Part shown: positions 46,801 to 55,937 of the stretch, piece after piece | Layout: every line of letters starts with the position of its first letter | Numbering within the stretch: position 1 is the first letter of the stretch | DNA from: Cerioporus squamosus | Lineage: Eukaryota > Basidiomycota > Agaricomycetes > Polyporales > Polyporaceae | NCBI GenBank assembly: GCA_022592435.1 | Contig: JABYQS010000009.1 | Location: forward strand, 452,920 to 516,919 | Length of the DNA stretch: 64,000 bases | Direction of reading: 5' to 3' | Notes under the pieces: model-generated | Seen by the model: the letters and a program-made list of their open reading frames with translations, nothing else | What the model was told of the DNA's origin: nothing | Database searches by the model: none | Made by a program: the position numbers and the translations under genes

Positions 46801-49007
46801 GCTTCGTTAATCTCCGCCCAGCTCATCATCATACGCGCTAGCTGCGTGTGATTGTGGATTCTCCTCCCTGGCACGAACCCCGCTTGGGCGCGGTTAATCA
46901 GTCCTGGTGCCACGTCTGCAAGTCTGACAGCAAGTGTCTTGCTCAACAGCTTGTAGTCGGTATTGAGCAATGTGATCGGCCTATAGTTGACGACTCTGGT
47001 GCGTTCACCCTTTTCCTTGTAGATAGGTGCGATCCAGCCTTGTGCGAACGACGTTCGGGGGCTGACTCCATGCAGCCGAATATCTTCGAGGGCGGCCGTC
47101 AAGAGCTTGACTACATCGAAGACTTGGCGCTCCGGAAATCGACTATCTTCAAAGCGTCTAGCGTGTAGGGCTTTCCAGAACTCAAAGGGGATGCCGTCGA
47201 GACCGGGTGCTGTTCCATTCTTAGCAAAACGGAGCGAGAGCACACACTCATCATAGGTGATTTCTCCGCCTAGAGCCACCGCTTGGGCCTCGGTTACCTC
47301 AACATCCAGGCTTTGCAGAGCTGCGTCTATGTCGGCCTTTCGTTCGGCTACTGGCTTCACTCCTGGGCCGTCCTTTTGGACATTCATATGGTGCGTGCGC
47401 ACCATTTGGGCCATTTGGGTCGAGTCCGATTCATATAACTTCTCGCCCGACACACCCAGTTGGCCTTCTTTCTCAAAAGCGCTAATGATGTCTCTTGGGG
47501 CGCATTCTCTATGGAGTTTTGACCAGTACTTGGTCGGGCGGTCTCCAAACAGCCGGTGCGTAGCCCTCGAATTCTGCTGTTGCTGCTTAAAACGGCGCTG
47601 TTTGAGCAGCCTGACCTGCTTTGTCAGGGCCTCCAGCTCCGCAATTCTCGCATTTTCTGGCAGATCTCGGTTCTGTTTCGCCATCTTCAGTGCTCGCTCG
47701 TGCTCACGAATCTCAGCCAGAAGTTTCGGGACTATCTCCCGCTCGCGCTGGCGAGCCATCTTCATGGCGTCCGTCTTGAAGCTATACAGGATCGTCTGTG
47801 GGTTCACCGACTCTGATCTGGTGTTCTCATCGCCATTTAGGCCTGAGAGTTGCAACATCGCTTTCATGCCCCGCTCCTTGATCACTCGTGTAAGTTTTTT
47901 GTCCTTGGATAGCTGGAGTGGGAATAAGGGCCGTCCTTGCCCCACCACCGGCGTGTTCTCCGGGGTGAGTTGAACCATAATAAGGCTATGGTCAGTTTTA
48001 ACCCCTGCCTCGCAGATGTTCCACTCCCTAGCCAAGTCGAAAAGTGTCGGGGTCATATAGATTCGATCGAGACGCGAGAAAACGGCATTATGCCCCGAAC
48101 CTCTATGGAAGGTGTATTCTCGCGCGTTGGGGTTGGTCAGGCGCCATCCATCTGCGAGCATCATACCCAAGCTCAGCTTCAGGTCATCTAGCGCAACGGT
48201 CGACGAGTCGGGGCCCTCGCTGACTGGTAGTCGGTCCAAAGCATCCTCAACGTTATTGAAATCCCCGGCCATCAAGTGCGGTTTGGGGCACTCGGGGTGG
48301 TTATCATAGTAGTTGCGGATTTCATCGAAGAAGCGTCTGCGTTCCGCAAATCCGCTTGACGTGGGTGCATAGATACAGAGGATCCTCTTAGTGTCTCCTC
48401 CCGAGCACAGGATAGAGACCTGGAGCGCTTTACCCGGGATAATCTCAGTAGCAGACGCAGCGGACGTGTTGACATATCTTGCATTTAGAACCACCGCGAC
48501 ACCATCGCGTTGCGTCGGGGCTGTCGGATTCGCTGAATGAAATATCTTGATTTTTTTGGCAAACATCTTGTGTATGGCGGCCTTCCGCTCATCCGTCAGA
48601 TGGGTCTCCTGCAAGAGCAGGACCCCGATCCGATGTTCAGTCATCATCCGGTACAGCCTTCCCCACTTGTTGTCAGTGTGGTCGCGCACCAGGTTGCCAA
48701 AGCCATTGATATTCAGCGAGGCCACCTGTAGCGCCGTCTTGCGTGTACCTTTCATTTTCTTCTTCTTCCTCCTGCCTCTACCTGAGACCATTATAGGTTC
48801 ACCTAGCGGCGTCAGGATTCTTCCCGTCTCCCCATCCGTGCTTCCGTCGCTACCTGGGACATCAACAGAAGGGGTCCGAGCACCAATAGAGACCCTTCCT
48901 ACGTCCTCGATAGAGCGCAATAAACCAGTTCCAGTACGTGTGTCTGTTTCGTTTGTAAATGGGAATGAGGGGTTCGCAGTTGCAATAGTCAGCTGAGGTA
49001 CAACCAT
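43863..49007 (-). CDS. LINE ORF2: endonuclease, reverse transcriptase, RNase H
   Basis: One open frame of 1,714 residues from ATG 49007. Residues 1–90 end in a basic patch (GRGRRKKKKMKG). The APE-type endonuclease (about 95–348) keeps its key motifs: SLNINGFG, LLQETHL (E134), GDFNN (D249, N251), RLDRIY (D314) and KTDHS (D339, H340). The reverse transcriptase (about 590–930) has KNGTAPGLDGIPFEFWK, YRPITLLNTDYK, QAGFVPGRRIHNH, ALDQEKAYDKV, GVRQGDPLS and FADD (845–848). RNase H (about 1288–1430) has TTDGS, GEIA, TDSQ and NEAADKLA, so its four acidic residues are present. A late knuckle reads CKICGECGTMSHIMFEC. No stop or frameshift interrupts it, so this protein may be functional. The enzyme nicks target DNA and copies the element RNA into it. 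Confidence 0.95.
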   Translation of the reverse strand: MVVPQLTIATANPSFPFTNETDTRTGTGLLRSIEDVGRVSIGARTPSVDVPGSDGSTDGETGRILTPLGEPIMVSGRGRRKKKKMKGTRKTALQVASLNINGFGNLVRDHTDNKWGRLYRMMTEHRIGVLLLQETHLTDERKAAIHKMFAKKIKIFHSANPTAPTQRDGVAVVLNARYVNTSAASATEIIPGKALQVSILCSGGDTKRILCIYAPTSSGFAERRRFFDEIRNYYDNHPECPKPHLMAGDFNNVEDALDRLPVSEGPDSSTVALDDLKLSLGMMLADGWRLTNPNAREYTFHRGSGHNAVFSRLDRIYMTPTLFDLAREWNICEAGVKTDHSLIMVQLTPENTPVVGQGRPLFPLQLSKDKKLTRVIKERGMKAMLQLSGLNGDENTRSESVNPQTILYSFKTDAMKMARQREREIVPKLLAEIREHERALKMAKQNRDLPENARIAELEALTKQVRLLKQRRFKQQQQNSRATHRLFGDRPTKYWSKLHRECAPRDIISAFEKEGQLGVSGEKLYESDSTQMAQMVRTHHMNVQKDGPGVKPVAERKADIDAALQSLDVEVTEAQAVALGGEITYDECVLSLRFAKNGTAPGLDGIPFEFWKALHARRFEDSRFPERQVFDVVKLLTAALEDIRLHGVSPRTSFAQGWIAPIYKEKGERTRVVNYRPITLLNTDYKLLSKTLAVRLADVAPGLINRAQAGFVPGRRIHNHTQLARMMMSWAEINEANGAIVALDQEKAYDKVAHDYLWKVLERFRLPDTLVRLIQSLYGNANTSVMVNGILSKPYRIYRGVRQGDPLSCLLFDLAIEPLSAMIRKSGIEGFNIPKCDELLKAVLFADDTTVYLSYRDDFNTLQAVLDTWCSVAKARFNMSKTEIVPIGSPAYRKEMAETYRITGTWKHYPRGVHVAQDGEAVRILGAFFGNGVEQVDIWTLVLTKIVAMRQPLMQAIARWRTGHATVQGKKHVVQMIVGGMTQFMTMVQRMPDVILKRLTKIIRSYLWDDRHNTPVGMRHVCLPVEQGGLGMLDLRARSEAIDMMWLKAYLDFSNDRPVWAFLADDMLATLVPKGCHPKALCLRMNPFLQRWKPRVRGLPAELKGIMDIARKYGARLEGLAFSREILDEMPMWDHAHADRIRLGRLSVPSKLLTCLQTYHKARLVKDFVSMAIVLDDPAHRPRAACRCAGCMQIRTTTNCENPHLCCTRAKDMIETLPGRWNPRQQQPEDYEGGTREVLLRERSSENLVPFDRRITTYGNIGHAMRVFTGPEAVSVDSVPMQLDEDGSAMTITTDGSCFANGERNARAGAGVYVAENHALNRSFRLPDEIEQSNQTGEIAATLLATTTASTRTRVLQETDSQTTMDALTRWRQKHEDEGYIRQSNADLLRSTVASLRMRRAHTLFRWVRGHNGHAGNEAADKLAALGAEKPVGEPLCLGIPPLFEVTGAKLQSMSQKLAYKAIRRLEDASTRPRERAVANMDRISSGIQAAYGTRLHDAAIWRSLRSKHVSRSASQFMWMAVHDGYMIGTHWLRPKMSDELKLRASCKICGECGTMSHIMFECRTEGQDTIWSLLKEMWSHTKAYWEEPCWGTAFGAACAVFKTSDGGRRYATESLWCILGTEAAHLIWKLRCERVIQNEGVEFTRQEISNRFYSAIDSRLSLDRSTAARARGKKALRPQEVERIWLPVVEGGTSLPLGWVVNNGVLVGIKRGR

Positions 49008-50012
49008 TTCCTCAGCTCGAGACGGTTAATCCCTCCGTCCCGGGTGACGATATGCGCAGCTACCGTGTGCAGGCACGTTCGCTCGCTTTAGCAGAAGCTC
49101 GGTCCGTCGGCACCTAAATAGGCTGACCGTATATACGCACACTAGGAACTTTCCTGGCCCGTAGGCCAGTATATTGGGCTCCTAGCTGACTCCGGTTCTC
49201 CAGGTCTCAGACATGGCCTCCTGCAGACTATGCCCTCCTCCTGGCGGTTACGTTCTCCAGGGCGTCACCCCTGGCGTACCAAGCCGGTTTCCAGGTGCAC
49301 ACTCCCTTCCGTCACACTTTCACCACCACCATTCGCTACGTGGAAAGAGAGAAAAGCTCCTATCGCGCCTGTTCCCGGTCTTGTCGAACACACACCGCCT
49401 AGCCTTTGCTCAGATGTTGGGATCGAGATCGGACTCAGCCAAGAGGCCGCACGTTCGCATAGCCTGCCCTCGCATGCCCGCGGGAAGGTCTCGAATGCTG
49501 TCACTCCTCGTAGTTGCTGATGCAAGTCGACAGGACATACGGCGCGCCCGCCTCGGGGCTCGTGACTTGGGGCCCCGAAAGCAGTCGGGAGTGTTCATAG
49601 AGATCCTCGTCAAAATTGCACGGTGCGGTAGGCATAGCCCATTTCTCCTGGTGTTCGCAGCTACCAGCCACCATGTGCATCGATCAATGCCCAAGGGCAG
49701 CATCGACACCGCACCTCGTGCACGTGACATCGCATTCTGGGTGACGGCAGGTTAGCGACGCATGGGGATGTCGTCCCGCTGTCGTCTGACTGGGACGTCC
49801 TGCAGTTTGTATGCCGTGGCAGTCGAGGGGAGGTCACAGTCCGAGGCCGGTGGAATACACGGATAGATTAGCGGGACTACGTAGCGTAGTCATTCATACA
49901 ATCGATCGTTGGTTATGGTCAGAGAAACAGTTGGGGTGAGCGTATAGAGGCAGTGCACGGTTACACAGAGACTAGAAGATGGAAAGGGACGTAGACATGG
50001 GACGAAATGGCA
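49008..50012. other. 1-kb spacer between LINE ORF1 and ORF2
   Basis: No frame on the element's strand spans this interval. The plus-strand frames in it (49213–49755) show no motif. The interval is long for a Tad-type element, where the ORFs are usually close or overlapping. It may hold an internal insertion, or a structured region allowing separate translation of ORF2. Confidence 0.5.
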
Positions 50013-51443
50013 CTAATCGCGCCTCCTACCAGAACCTTTTCCGGTCCCCCTGCCTGAGGACGGGCCGCGTCCGTCCGTCCTGTAGCTTGAAGGACCGGCA
50101 GATCGGGAGGAGCGATCGTCGCGTCTTGGTGCGCCTCGGGCGCGGTTGTGGTCGCGGTCGCGGTCGCGGTTGTTGACCCGACCATTTGCGGCGTGCGAGC
50201 TCTGTCGGACGGGCGTGCCAGATCTCCTAGCACCAGGAGGGCCTTGCGGGAAGCGCAAGTTGGCCTGCCGCCGCTCTCCGAAGACCCCTTGGCCTTGCTC
50301 CGGCCCATTCCATCCGTGCATCCTTGGGAAGGGACACAGGTGCATAGGGTGACCTACACTCCTGCACCCTCCACAGGCCGCGATATACCGAACACGACCT
50401 GTGCCATTCGCGAAACTCCTGTAACGACGCGAACGGAGTTCCGCCACCCACAGACGCCATTCCCGGAGGTCGCGAGTAGGTGAGCGGATAAACACGTTAG
50501 TCACATAGTTGCCGTTTCCTAACTGCATAGTCTCGATCCTCAGCGTACGCAGCACTGCGTTGACCGCGCGCTCCGCCGTCCATCCTGCAAAGTCAGGGTT
50601 CGAGAGTACCATGCGCTCGATCCAGAGGCTCATCTCCTGCTCCTCGAGTACGCCTAGGATTGCCACCCGGATATTGCGTTCGTTGCCATTCAGGAAGCCT
50701 TCGAGCATCATGATCCATCGACCGAGGGTTGTTGCTCTGGGGGACGTGTAGAAGGAAATGAAAGGGAATGACCATGTTCGTTGCGCGAGCGCCCTTGCTA
50801 CGCCATCGGGGGTAAGGCCTCGTATGGCCCAGAGGAAAGGGAGGTCGCGCGCACGCGTCCGTGCACCGTCCTCCGGCTCCGGGGGGACCACGTCGAATCC
50901 TGTCTCTTCAGCGATCCATTCCATACCCCTCCGGAGATTCTCCTCGACTCGCCTGTTAAGTATATCATCCTCAGAATACCTATAGTTGAAAACGTCCACG
51001 AAGATGACTGATTTGGGCGGGTCTGTCCACATGACCCGCAACCATTCCGTCGCCATGCCACGCAGACGGGCCTCCGGGTCGTCGTGGTAGATAGGAGGAA
51101 AGCCTCCCTCAGGGGCGGAGGTCGGCTCGAAAGACTGTCCAAAATCGTCGTCACCGCAGAGCGCCAGCGGGAGTACCTCGCCTTCCTCTCCCGACCAGTC
51201 CCCGTCCTCGGTACCGTACTCCTCCCGTTGGTCCTGCCCGTCGTCGTAGTGCATAGAGATGCCTTCACGACTATTGCTGTCCCTCTCCTCCGCCAGCACT
51301 GGCGGGAGGTTCTCGCCATAGGGCGCGCTGGTGCTCCTCATTCCGGTCGCACCTCTCGGGCTTGCCTGGCAGTGCTGCATGTTCGTGAGTCGCAAAAGCG
51401 GTGAACGCTGCGGGAGGAGCTGCGAGCGCAGCCGGCCGCCCAA
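50013..51443 (-). CDS. LINE ORF1, C-terminal part (CCHC, RNA-binding)
   Basis: An open frame of up to 476 residues whose real beginning probably lies in the overlapping upstream frame. It has a globular central part (SVIFVDVFNYRY, LPFLWAIRGLTPDGVARAL, TTLGRWIMMLEGFLNG), then a zinc knuckle CGGCRSVGHPMHLC, then a strongly basic Arg/Gly/Asp-rich tail (VNNRDRDRDHNRARG, GKGSGRRRD). This is the arrangement of Tad-type ORF1 proteins, which coat the element RNA. The nearest in-frame upstream methionines are weak, and the overlap with the 51338–53422 frame needs a -1 shift, so it is best read as the C-terminal half of one protein. Confidence 0.8.
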   Translation of the reverse strand: MGGRLRSQLLPQRSPLLRLTNMQHCQASPRGATGMRSTSAPYGENLPPVLAEERDSNSREGISMHYDDGQDQREEYGTEDGDWSGEEGEVLPLALCGDDDFGQSFEPTSAPEGGFPPIYHDDPEARLRGMATEWLRVMWTDPPKSVIFVDVFNYRYSEDDILNRRVEENLRRGMEWIAEETGFDVVPPEPEDGARTRARDLPFLWAIRGLTPDGVARALAQRTWSFPFISFYTSPRATTLGRWIMMLEGFLNGNERNIRVAILGVLEEQEMSLWIERMVLSNPDFAGWTAERAVNAVLRTLRIETMQLGNGNYVTNVFIRSPTRDLREWRLWVAELRSRRYRSFANGTGRVRYIAACGGCRSVGHPMHLCPFPRMHGWNGPEQGQGVFGERRQANLRFPQGPPGARRSGTPVRQSSHAANGRVNNRDRDRDHNRARGAPRRDDRSSRSAGPSSYRTDGRGPSSGRGTGKGSGRRRD

Positions 51444-53422
51444 GTCCCATGCTCGGCGATATACTGCGCAGCGCGCATGTTTGGGAGCGGGGCGAAGGTC
51501 GATGGTGCTCTGCTGCCACGAGTGTCTCGCCGAGAGTCGTAGCCGCCACGCTGCGTACCGCCCGCGTCGCTCCAGCCCGCACAGCTGTCGCGGGAGTGAC
51601 GCCTCGAAGGACCATCAAGGAGAGAGCGGTCCTCTGCGAAGTCGTCGCGCATCCCCCAGTCCCGCGTATCAGGGGGTGCGCCGTGAGTCGCCTGGTCGTC
51701 GCGATGGCCAGAAGGACCCGCTCCGAAAGACTGCGTGGGGAGTCTGGGACGCGAGTCTCTCCACCCTCCCGTGCCCCTGACCAGCCCTTGCCGCATGCTC
51801 TGGCGCTGCGCCTCCCTCAGTTCCTCCTCGTCCCAGTCGCCTTCTCCTTCGTTCGCGGGGTCTCCTGCTGCCTCATCCCTCTCGGGGTCGGAGGAGAGGG
51901 CGTGTGCTCTTCCTTTCCCTTTGTCGCGTCTTCTCTCCTGGTTGCGGGACGCCTGCACACTGTCGTGGCTGTTGTTAGCTGCAAGGTGGCCTTCTCTTGC
52001 CTGTGGCTCGGGGGAGTGAAGGGGGTTGGCACCGTCTCGGGCGAGAGTGTGGCAGAACTGCTGGGACTGGGGAGGTAGAGGGGAGCAGCGAGTAGCATAA
52101 GAATTAATCATAGCAGGGCCCATCTTTGCTGAACGCATCGTGTTCCGAGGCGTGGTTGAGCAAGGCACGGCAGTCGCATGTACAGAAGGAGCCGGCGTCG
52201 AGGCCGTTACAGGGTCAAAGACGAGTCCGAGAGCATTTAGATCATTGACCCCTCCGCCCCTCTGTACTTTGCCTACACTCTCCCAAGGGTTACAATCGGA
52301 GTACCCCGTACCTGCGAGCCTTCGTCCGTTTGCGAGGACGGGGGTGGTGTTCGCGGGCCTGGGCCTCCGTGCTCTGCGCTGGACCTCCTCCGGGTTGGGG
52401 GAACCCAACCAAAGTCGCTTCCTGGCATTCCTGGAGAGTTCTACGGGGGAGAGATTATGTTGAGGCTCACCATGATAGGCTTCGCGGAGATCGCCGCTCG
52501 GGGTCCCCGGACCGACCGCTCCAGTGTGGCTAGTGCGCGGGGTCTGCCCAGTGGCCAGACAGTTGTCGTGGACCGCCGCGCCTGCAAGCGTATGCGCGAT
52601 GTAGTGCGGCGGGTCGACGCAGGGAGGGGAGGAGAAGTAGGCAAAATAGTCCGTACTGCCATCCGATACCGCCCGTCCGCCGGCCGCCTCGTCTTCCTGT
52701 GTCTGCCCGCACGCCGCAGTACCCTGCTGCCCGCCATGGTCGAGGCCCACGTTGTGCACGTGCGCCTCCGAGTTTTGGTTGCTGGTTGATGCCCGGCTCC
52801 TGAGCTGTGCAGCGCTGGCCGTAGGGGAGGGGGAGGTTGACTCGACCGAGGGGGTGGCAGCGGACACCGTCGCCGTGGTAGTCCAGTCTAGGCTCAAAGG
52901 GGAGGTGCTTGGCCGCTCAGCCCTCGTCTGCGTGCTGCCCCAGTTCGACGGGGTGAGCTCGATTGAGCCGGACAGGAGAGAGCCTACGCCACTGGCCGGA
53001 GCAGCGTCCTCGAGGGGGCTTAGAAAGAGACGAGGGTGGAGGCTGAGGCTACTTACCTGAGCACCAGGGAGCATCAGAGGCTGAGAGCCCTCGTCCACTA
53101 ACGCGCCCAAGGGCCCCGCGATCCCGAAAGCTCCGACACCTGCAATGACATCGAAATGGAGGTCGATGCGCGAGCGTTGTGTAAGCGGAGGAGGTGAGAC
53201 TGAACGGGGAGGGGCAGCGTCCGCCAAAACGTCGAATGTGTCGTTGATGACGAGCGGCGAGCCGCTGTTGACCACAGTCAGGCCGCCATTGGCCGCTGCG
53301 TCGTTTTGCAAGGGCGGGGTCTGCGTCGCGAGGACCAGAATCCGAGCACCTCGGGGCGTCCTCAGGCCAGGGGGATAGCTGGGGGCGCCGTTTTGGGTCG
53401 ATTGGGTAGGAAGGTCCGACAT
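51338..53422 (-). CDS. LINE ORF1, N-terminal part, in overlapping frame
   Basis: From ATG 53422 (MSDLPTQSTQNGAP) the frame gives 694 residues to TGA 51338. The frame is also open upstream to 53737, but that part looks like leader sequence. The protein is Ser/Pro/Ala-rich and probably disordered at first, with VINDTFDVLADA near the start. It becomes charged later (RRDKGKGRAHALSSDPERD, WDEEELREAQRQSMRQGL) and ends with STFAPLPNMRAAQYIAEHG before a short run of unrelated-looking residues. That tail overlaps by 106 nt the frame carrying the CCHC part. Either a programmed or mutational -1 shift joins them, or two proteins are made. I cannot name a known domain in it. Confidence 0.65.
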   Translation of the reverse strand: MSDLPTQSTQNGAPSYPPGLRTPRGARILVLATQTPPLQNDAAANGGLTVVNSGSPLVINDTFDVLADAAPPRSVSPPPLTQRSRIDLHFDVIAGVGAFGIAGPLGALVDEGSQPLMLPGAQVSSLSLHPRLFLSPLEDAAPASGVGSLLSGSIELTPSNWGSTQTRAERPSTSPLSLDWTTTATVSAATPSVESTSPSPTASAAQLRSRASTSNQNSEAHVHNVGLDHGGQQGTAACGQTQEDEAAGGRAVSDGSTDYFAYFSSPPCVDPPHYIAHTLAGAAVHDNCLATGQTPRTSHTGAVGPGTPSGDLREAYHGEPQHNLSPVELSRNARKRLWLGSPNPEEVQRRARRPRPANTTPVLANGRRLAGTGYSDCNPWESVGKVQRGGGVNDLNALGLVFDPVTASTPAPSVHATAVPCSTTPRNTMRSAKMGPAMINSYATRCSPLPPQSQQFCHTLARDGANPLHSPEPQAREGHLAANNSHDSVQASRNQERRRDKGKGRAHALSSDPERDEAAGDPANEGEGDWDEEELREAQRQSMRQGLVRGTGGWRDSRPRLPTQSFGAGPSGHRDDQATHGAPPDTRDWGMRDDFAEDRSLLDGPSRRHSRDSCAGWSDAGGTQRGGYDSRRDTRGSRAPSTFAPLPNMRAAQYIAEHGTWAAGCARSSSRSVHRFCDSRTCSTARQAREVRPE

Positions 53423-53737
53423 AGCGAGTAAAAGCGGGAGGAGAGTCTCTACGTGGCTAGTGGTGGCAGGTAGATGGGGTGAGCAGGGGTGTTGAAGGCA
53501 GGACGTTGCAGGCCTATCCTCTGTGTTGTGCAGCGTTTGGCCAGCGCCGCGTCCTTCTATTTCTCGCGCCGGGAGCGCATCGTGGCAGGGACGTGCCAGT
53601 GCTGTTGAAAAGATGTCAACGTACAGGGTCGCGGTGCCAGCGACCTCGCGGCATACCTCGCCATACTTCAGTGCTCTTCGGAATCGCCCGTAGGCGTTCA
53701 ATAGCGAGGGCGTCGCTTCTATCCAGGGTGGTCCCAC

Positions 53738-54813
53738 GCCTCGTAGATCGGCAGCTACAGCATCGGTAAAGCAGAGCTTCTATTGGTTCAAAGGTCGACT
53801 GTCAGTCGTCGTCAGCTTGTAACTCGAACTGTAGGCCCTCCAGGGGTGCGTGCCTGCATGAAAGACCACCATAGTTGGTGTTGATTTGCTCCTCTCATCG
53901 GGGCCGAAACGTCTGCCTCCATTTTCTACAGTGGCGGCCCGCGGGACAGCTTGGAGAGCTTGAAGGAGCGAGCGCCAGCACGGGAGAAGGGTGTCGACTC
54001 GTACAGAGTCTCTAAGTGACAGGTGGTCCATGTAGAGGTAGTCCAGATGGAGAGGGGAGCATGAGGAAGCGTAGGCGCGCAACGTTGTTGCACCCGCCGG
54101 CCCTTATCCAGCCAGCACGTGGCACTGTGCCTGACAGCGCTTGCTAGAGTTTGCCCCTCTTACCATTTCCGTCCGCGCTCCGCCATCTCTCGCCGTCGCC
54201 ATCGTTGCCGCTCGCTCCTCGCCGTCGCTGCCAACTACTCGGTCGGCGTCCGCTCGCCGTTGCATACTGTCTTTCCTCTTCGCTTGCTCAGATCCTCTTG
54301 TCAAGTCCGCCACACCTTGGTTTCCGCGACGTCCCGCTCGCTCTCTGGGTCGCATCATCCCCGTCTGGATAGTCGCAGCATGGGTCCTGTTGTGCGTTTC
54401 ATGCAGCCTCTCAGTGAGTCATTGCTCACTTGCGCCGCCCTGGGTTAGGTTCAGTGCATACGGGACGGGCGTGTAGCGGGCTGGAGCAGTCGTTGGCCGT
54501 GCTCCCAGTTGCGATTGGTCTCGCGTGCGGCGTGCAATCCATTTCGCCAGCCCCGCATGGCCGCTTACCTCCTGCGTGCTTGTCCAGCGCGTCGCACGCC
54601 GTCGCCGTCGACGTCTTCTGGGCACGCCAGCCAATCTTTCGCCATGCGACCCCGACGAGGCATCAGGTAGGTTTCTAGCACCGATTGCGTGGCGTATTTG
54701 CACTACTCGCTAACATTTCCTGTCTCATATGCGCAGTGCGTCTCCACCAGTGGCTTGCCACCCGCCATTGCACCCCACGCCGTTGTGCTCAGCAAGTTCC
54801 GAACCGTGCAGCG
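53738..54813. other. LINE 5' flank and intergenic DNA
   Basis: Upstream of the ORF1 frame, about 53740–54100 probably holds the LINE 5' untranslated region and its junction, which I could not place. From about 54100 the plus strand becomes pyrimidine-rich. No gene is supported. Confidence 0.4.
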
Positions 54814-55937
54814 TCAGTCTATACACAGAGTGCCTAGGTAACATAAGCTCCCAGCGCATGGTCGCTGTCGTCCCGCTGGCCATGGTCTCACGCTAGCCAT
54901 GAGTTCTAGGTATCTCCCGTTCTGCTCCGGTGCTCCGCTGCATCCGCGGGCACCCGCTCCTCCACTCGGCCGTTCCACATTGCCCGCTCTCGACCAGCAC
55001 TCTCCGTTGTCTCGGCTGTCGCATCGTCCACGGGAGTCCGTGTTCACGTCCTGGACTCCGCGTCTCCCTAGGGTGTCCTCGTGCGTGTTACGCCTCCGGT
55101 CCTCCCGGCCCTTTGCGCCTGATCCCATGTCGTCCTCCGCGCCTTTCCGAGCCCGTTTGCCCGCTCTCGCCGTTTCCGCCACCTTTGTTCCCCTCTTCCG
55201 TTTCCTGTTTCTCCGGTCCAGTCGCGACGGGTCACCACATTCCCTACTCTCCTCCAAGATTTCTAGGTCCACCCCTGCAACCATGTTTCCCCGACATTCA
55301 TTTTGTATCCTCACAAGTCTTGTTACAATACCTGTCGTTTCGTGCGACGAGCCCTCCATCCTCTTCTCGCCAATTTCCACCACCTTCCCCACAACATGAG
55401 CGTCGTGCGTGTCGTATTCGTGGGGGGGTACGTTTTGCACGTGGAACATGATCGGCGTCAAGGCAACCAGCCTGACTCTTCTGCCCAATCGTATGGGTTC
55501 TGACGGGTGGATCGCAAGGTGGTAGGCGTGCCTTCCTCGCACGTGGTTGTAAACGTCTGGGATAGGGTTGCCGTACCCCGTCCACTTCGCATATAGTGTG
55601 AGGGGGTCCTCTGGCTTAGGTGGAGGGATAGGGCGAGGGGAAGGGATGATGAGAGTGGTGTCTTCCGCCAGGTGCTGGGCCTCGTTCTCAGATGAGACTA
55701 GGAACTCAGACTGCATGAGTGGTGTGGATGTGGATGTGGATGTGGACGTGGACGTGGACGTGGACGTGGACGTAGGCGCAGACGTAGGCGCGGACGTTTT
55801 TAGGGCAGGCCCCAGGGATGTTCATGAGTAGTAATGAGCGGGTTGTGCGGGCAGGACCGTCCAGCGGCCACGCCTCGCATGTAATGACATAGGGTGCACT
55901 CTTCTGAAGGTTGTCGAACATATGTCTTATATTTCGT
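54814..55937 (-). CDS. Unrecognised basic protein, partial model
   Basis: I do not recognise the family. The main exon runs from about 55715 (acceptor CATGCAG) to the stop at 54814, about 300 residues: HLAEDTTLIIPSPRPIPPP, YAKWTGYGNPIPDVYNHV, GRRVRLVALTPIMFHVQNV and VDLEILEES read as a folded domain. A nuclear-localisation-like RRNRKRKRG and a low-complexity Arg/Gly/Glu tail follow. A preceding exon from about 55937 (acceptor TGCTGCAG) contributes HMFDNLQKSAPYVITCEAW and LLLMNIPGAC. A hexanucleotide microsatellite lies between them. The true start is not found. It sits between a LINE and a Plavaka transposon but outside both, so it may be a host gene or an orphan from another element. Confidence 0.4.
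55724..55795. repeat. (GTGGAY)n hexanucleotide microsatellite
   Basis: Eight uninterrupted units (three GTGGAT then five GTGGAC, 55724–55771) are followed by four degenerate units (GTAGGC, GCAGAC, GTAGGC, GCGGAC). On the minus strand it would read as alternating His–Val or His–Ile if translated. Its position just before a splice acceptor suggests it is intronic. Confidence 0.9.

Larger units (their letters stand above)
43611..53737 (-). mobile_element. Tad1-like LINE (non-LTR retrotransposon), near full length
   Basis: The element reads on the minus strand: 5' region (above 53422), ORF1 in two frames (53422–51338 and about 51443–50013), a 1-kb spacer, ORF2 (49007–43863), a 237-bp 3' UTR and a poly(A) tail (15 T on the plus strand, 43611–43625). 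Endonuclease of the APE type, reverse transcriptase, RNase H and a terminal zinc knuckle in one long ORF2, preceded by a CCHC-bearing ORF1, fit the Tad1 clade common in fungi. The 5' boundary is not resolved; I did not find a copy of the sequence beside the tail near 53.7–54.1 kb that would mark a target-site duplication. ORF2 is intact. Confidence 0.85.

Noticed and set aside
50013..51443. Possibility that the CCHC frame is gag of a Gypsy or copia element
   Set aside because: It is followed on the same strand by LINE ORF2 and a poly(A) tail, with no protease, integrase or LTR nearby.
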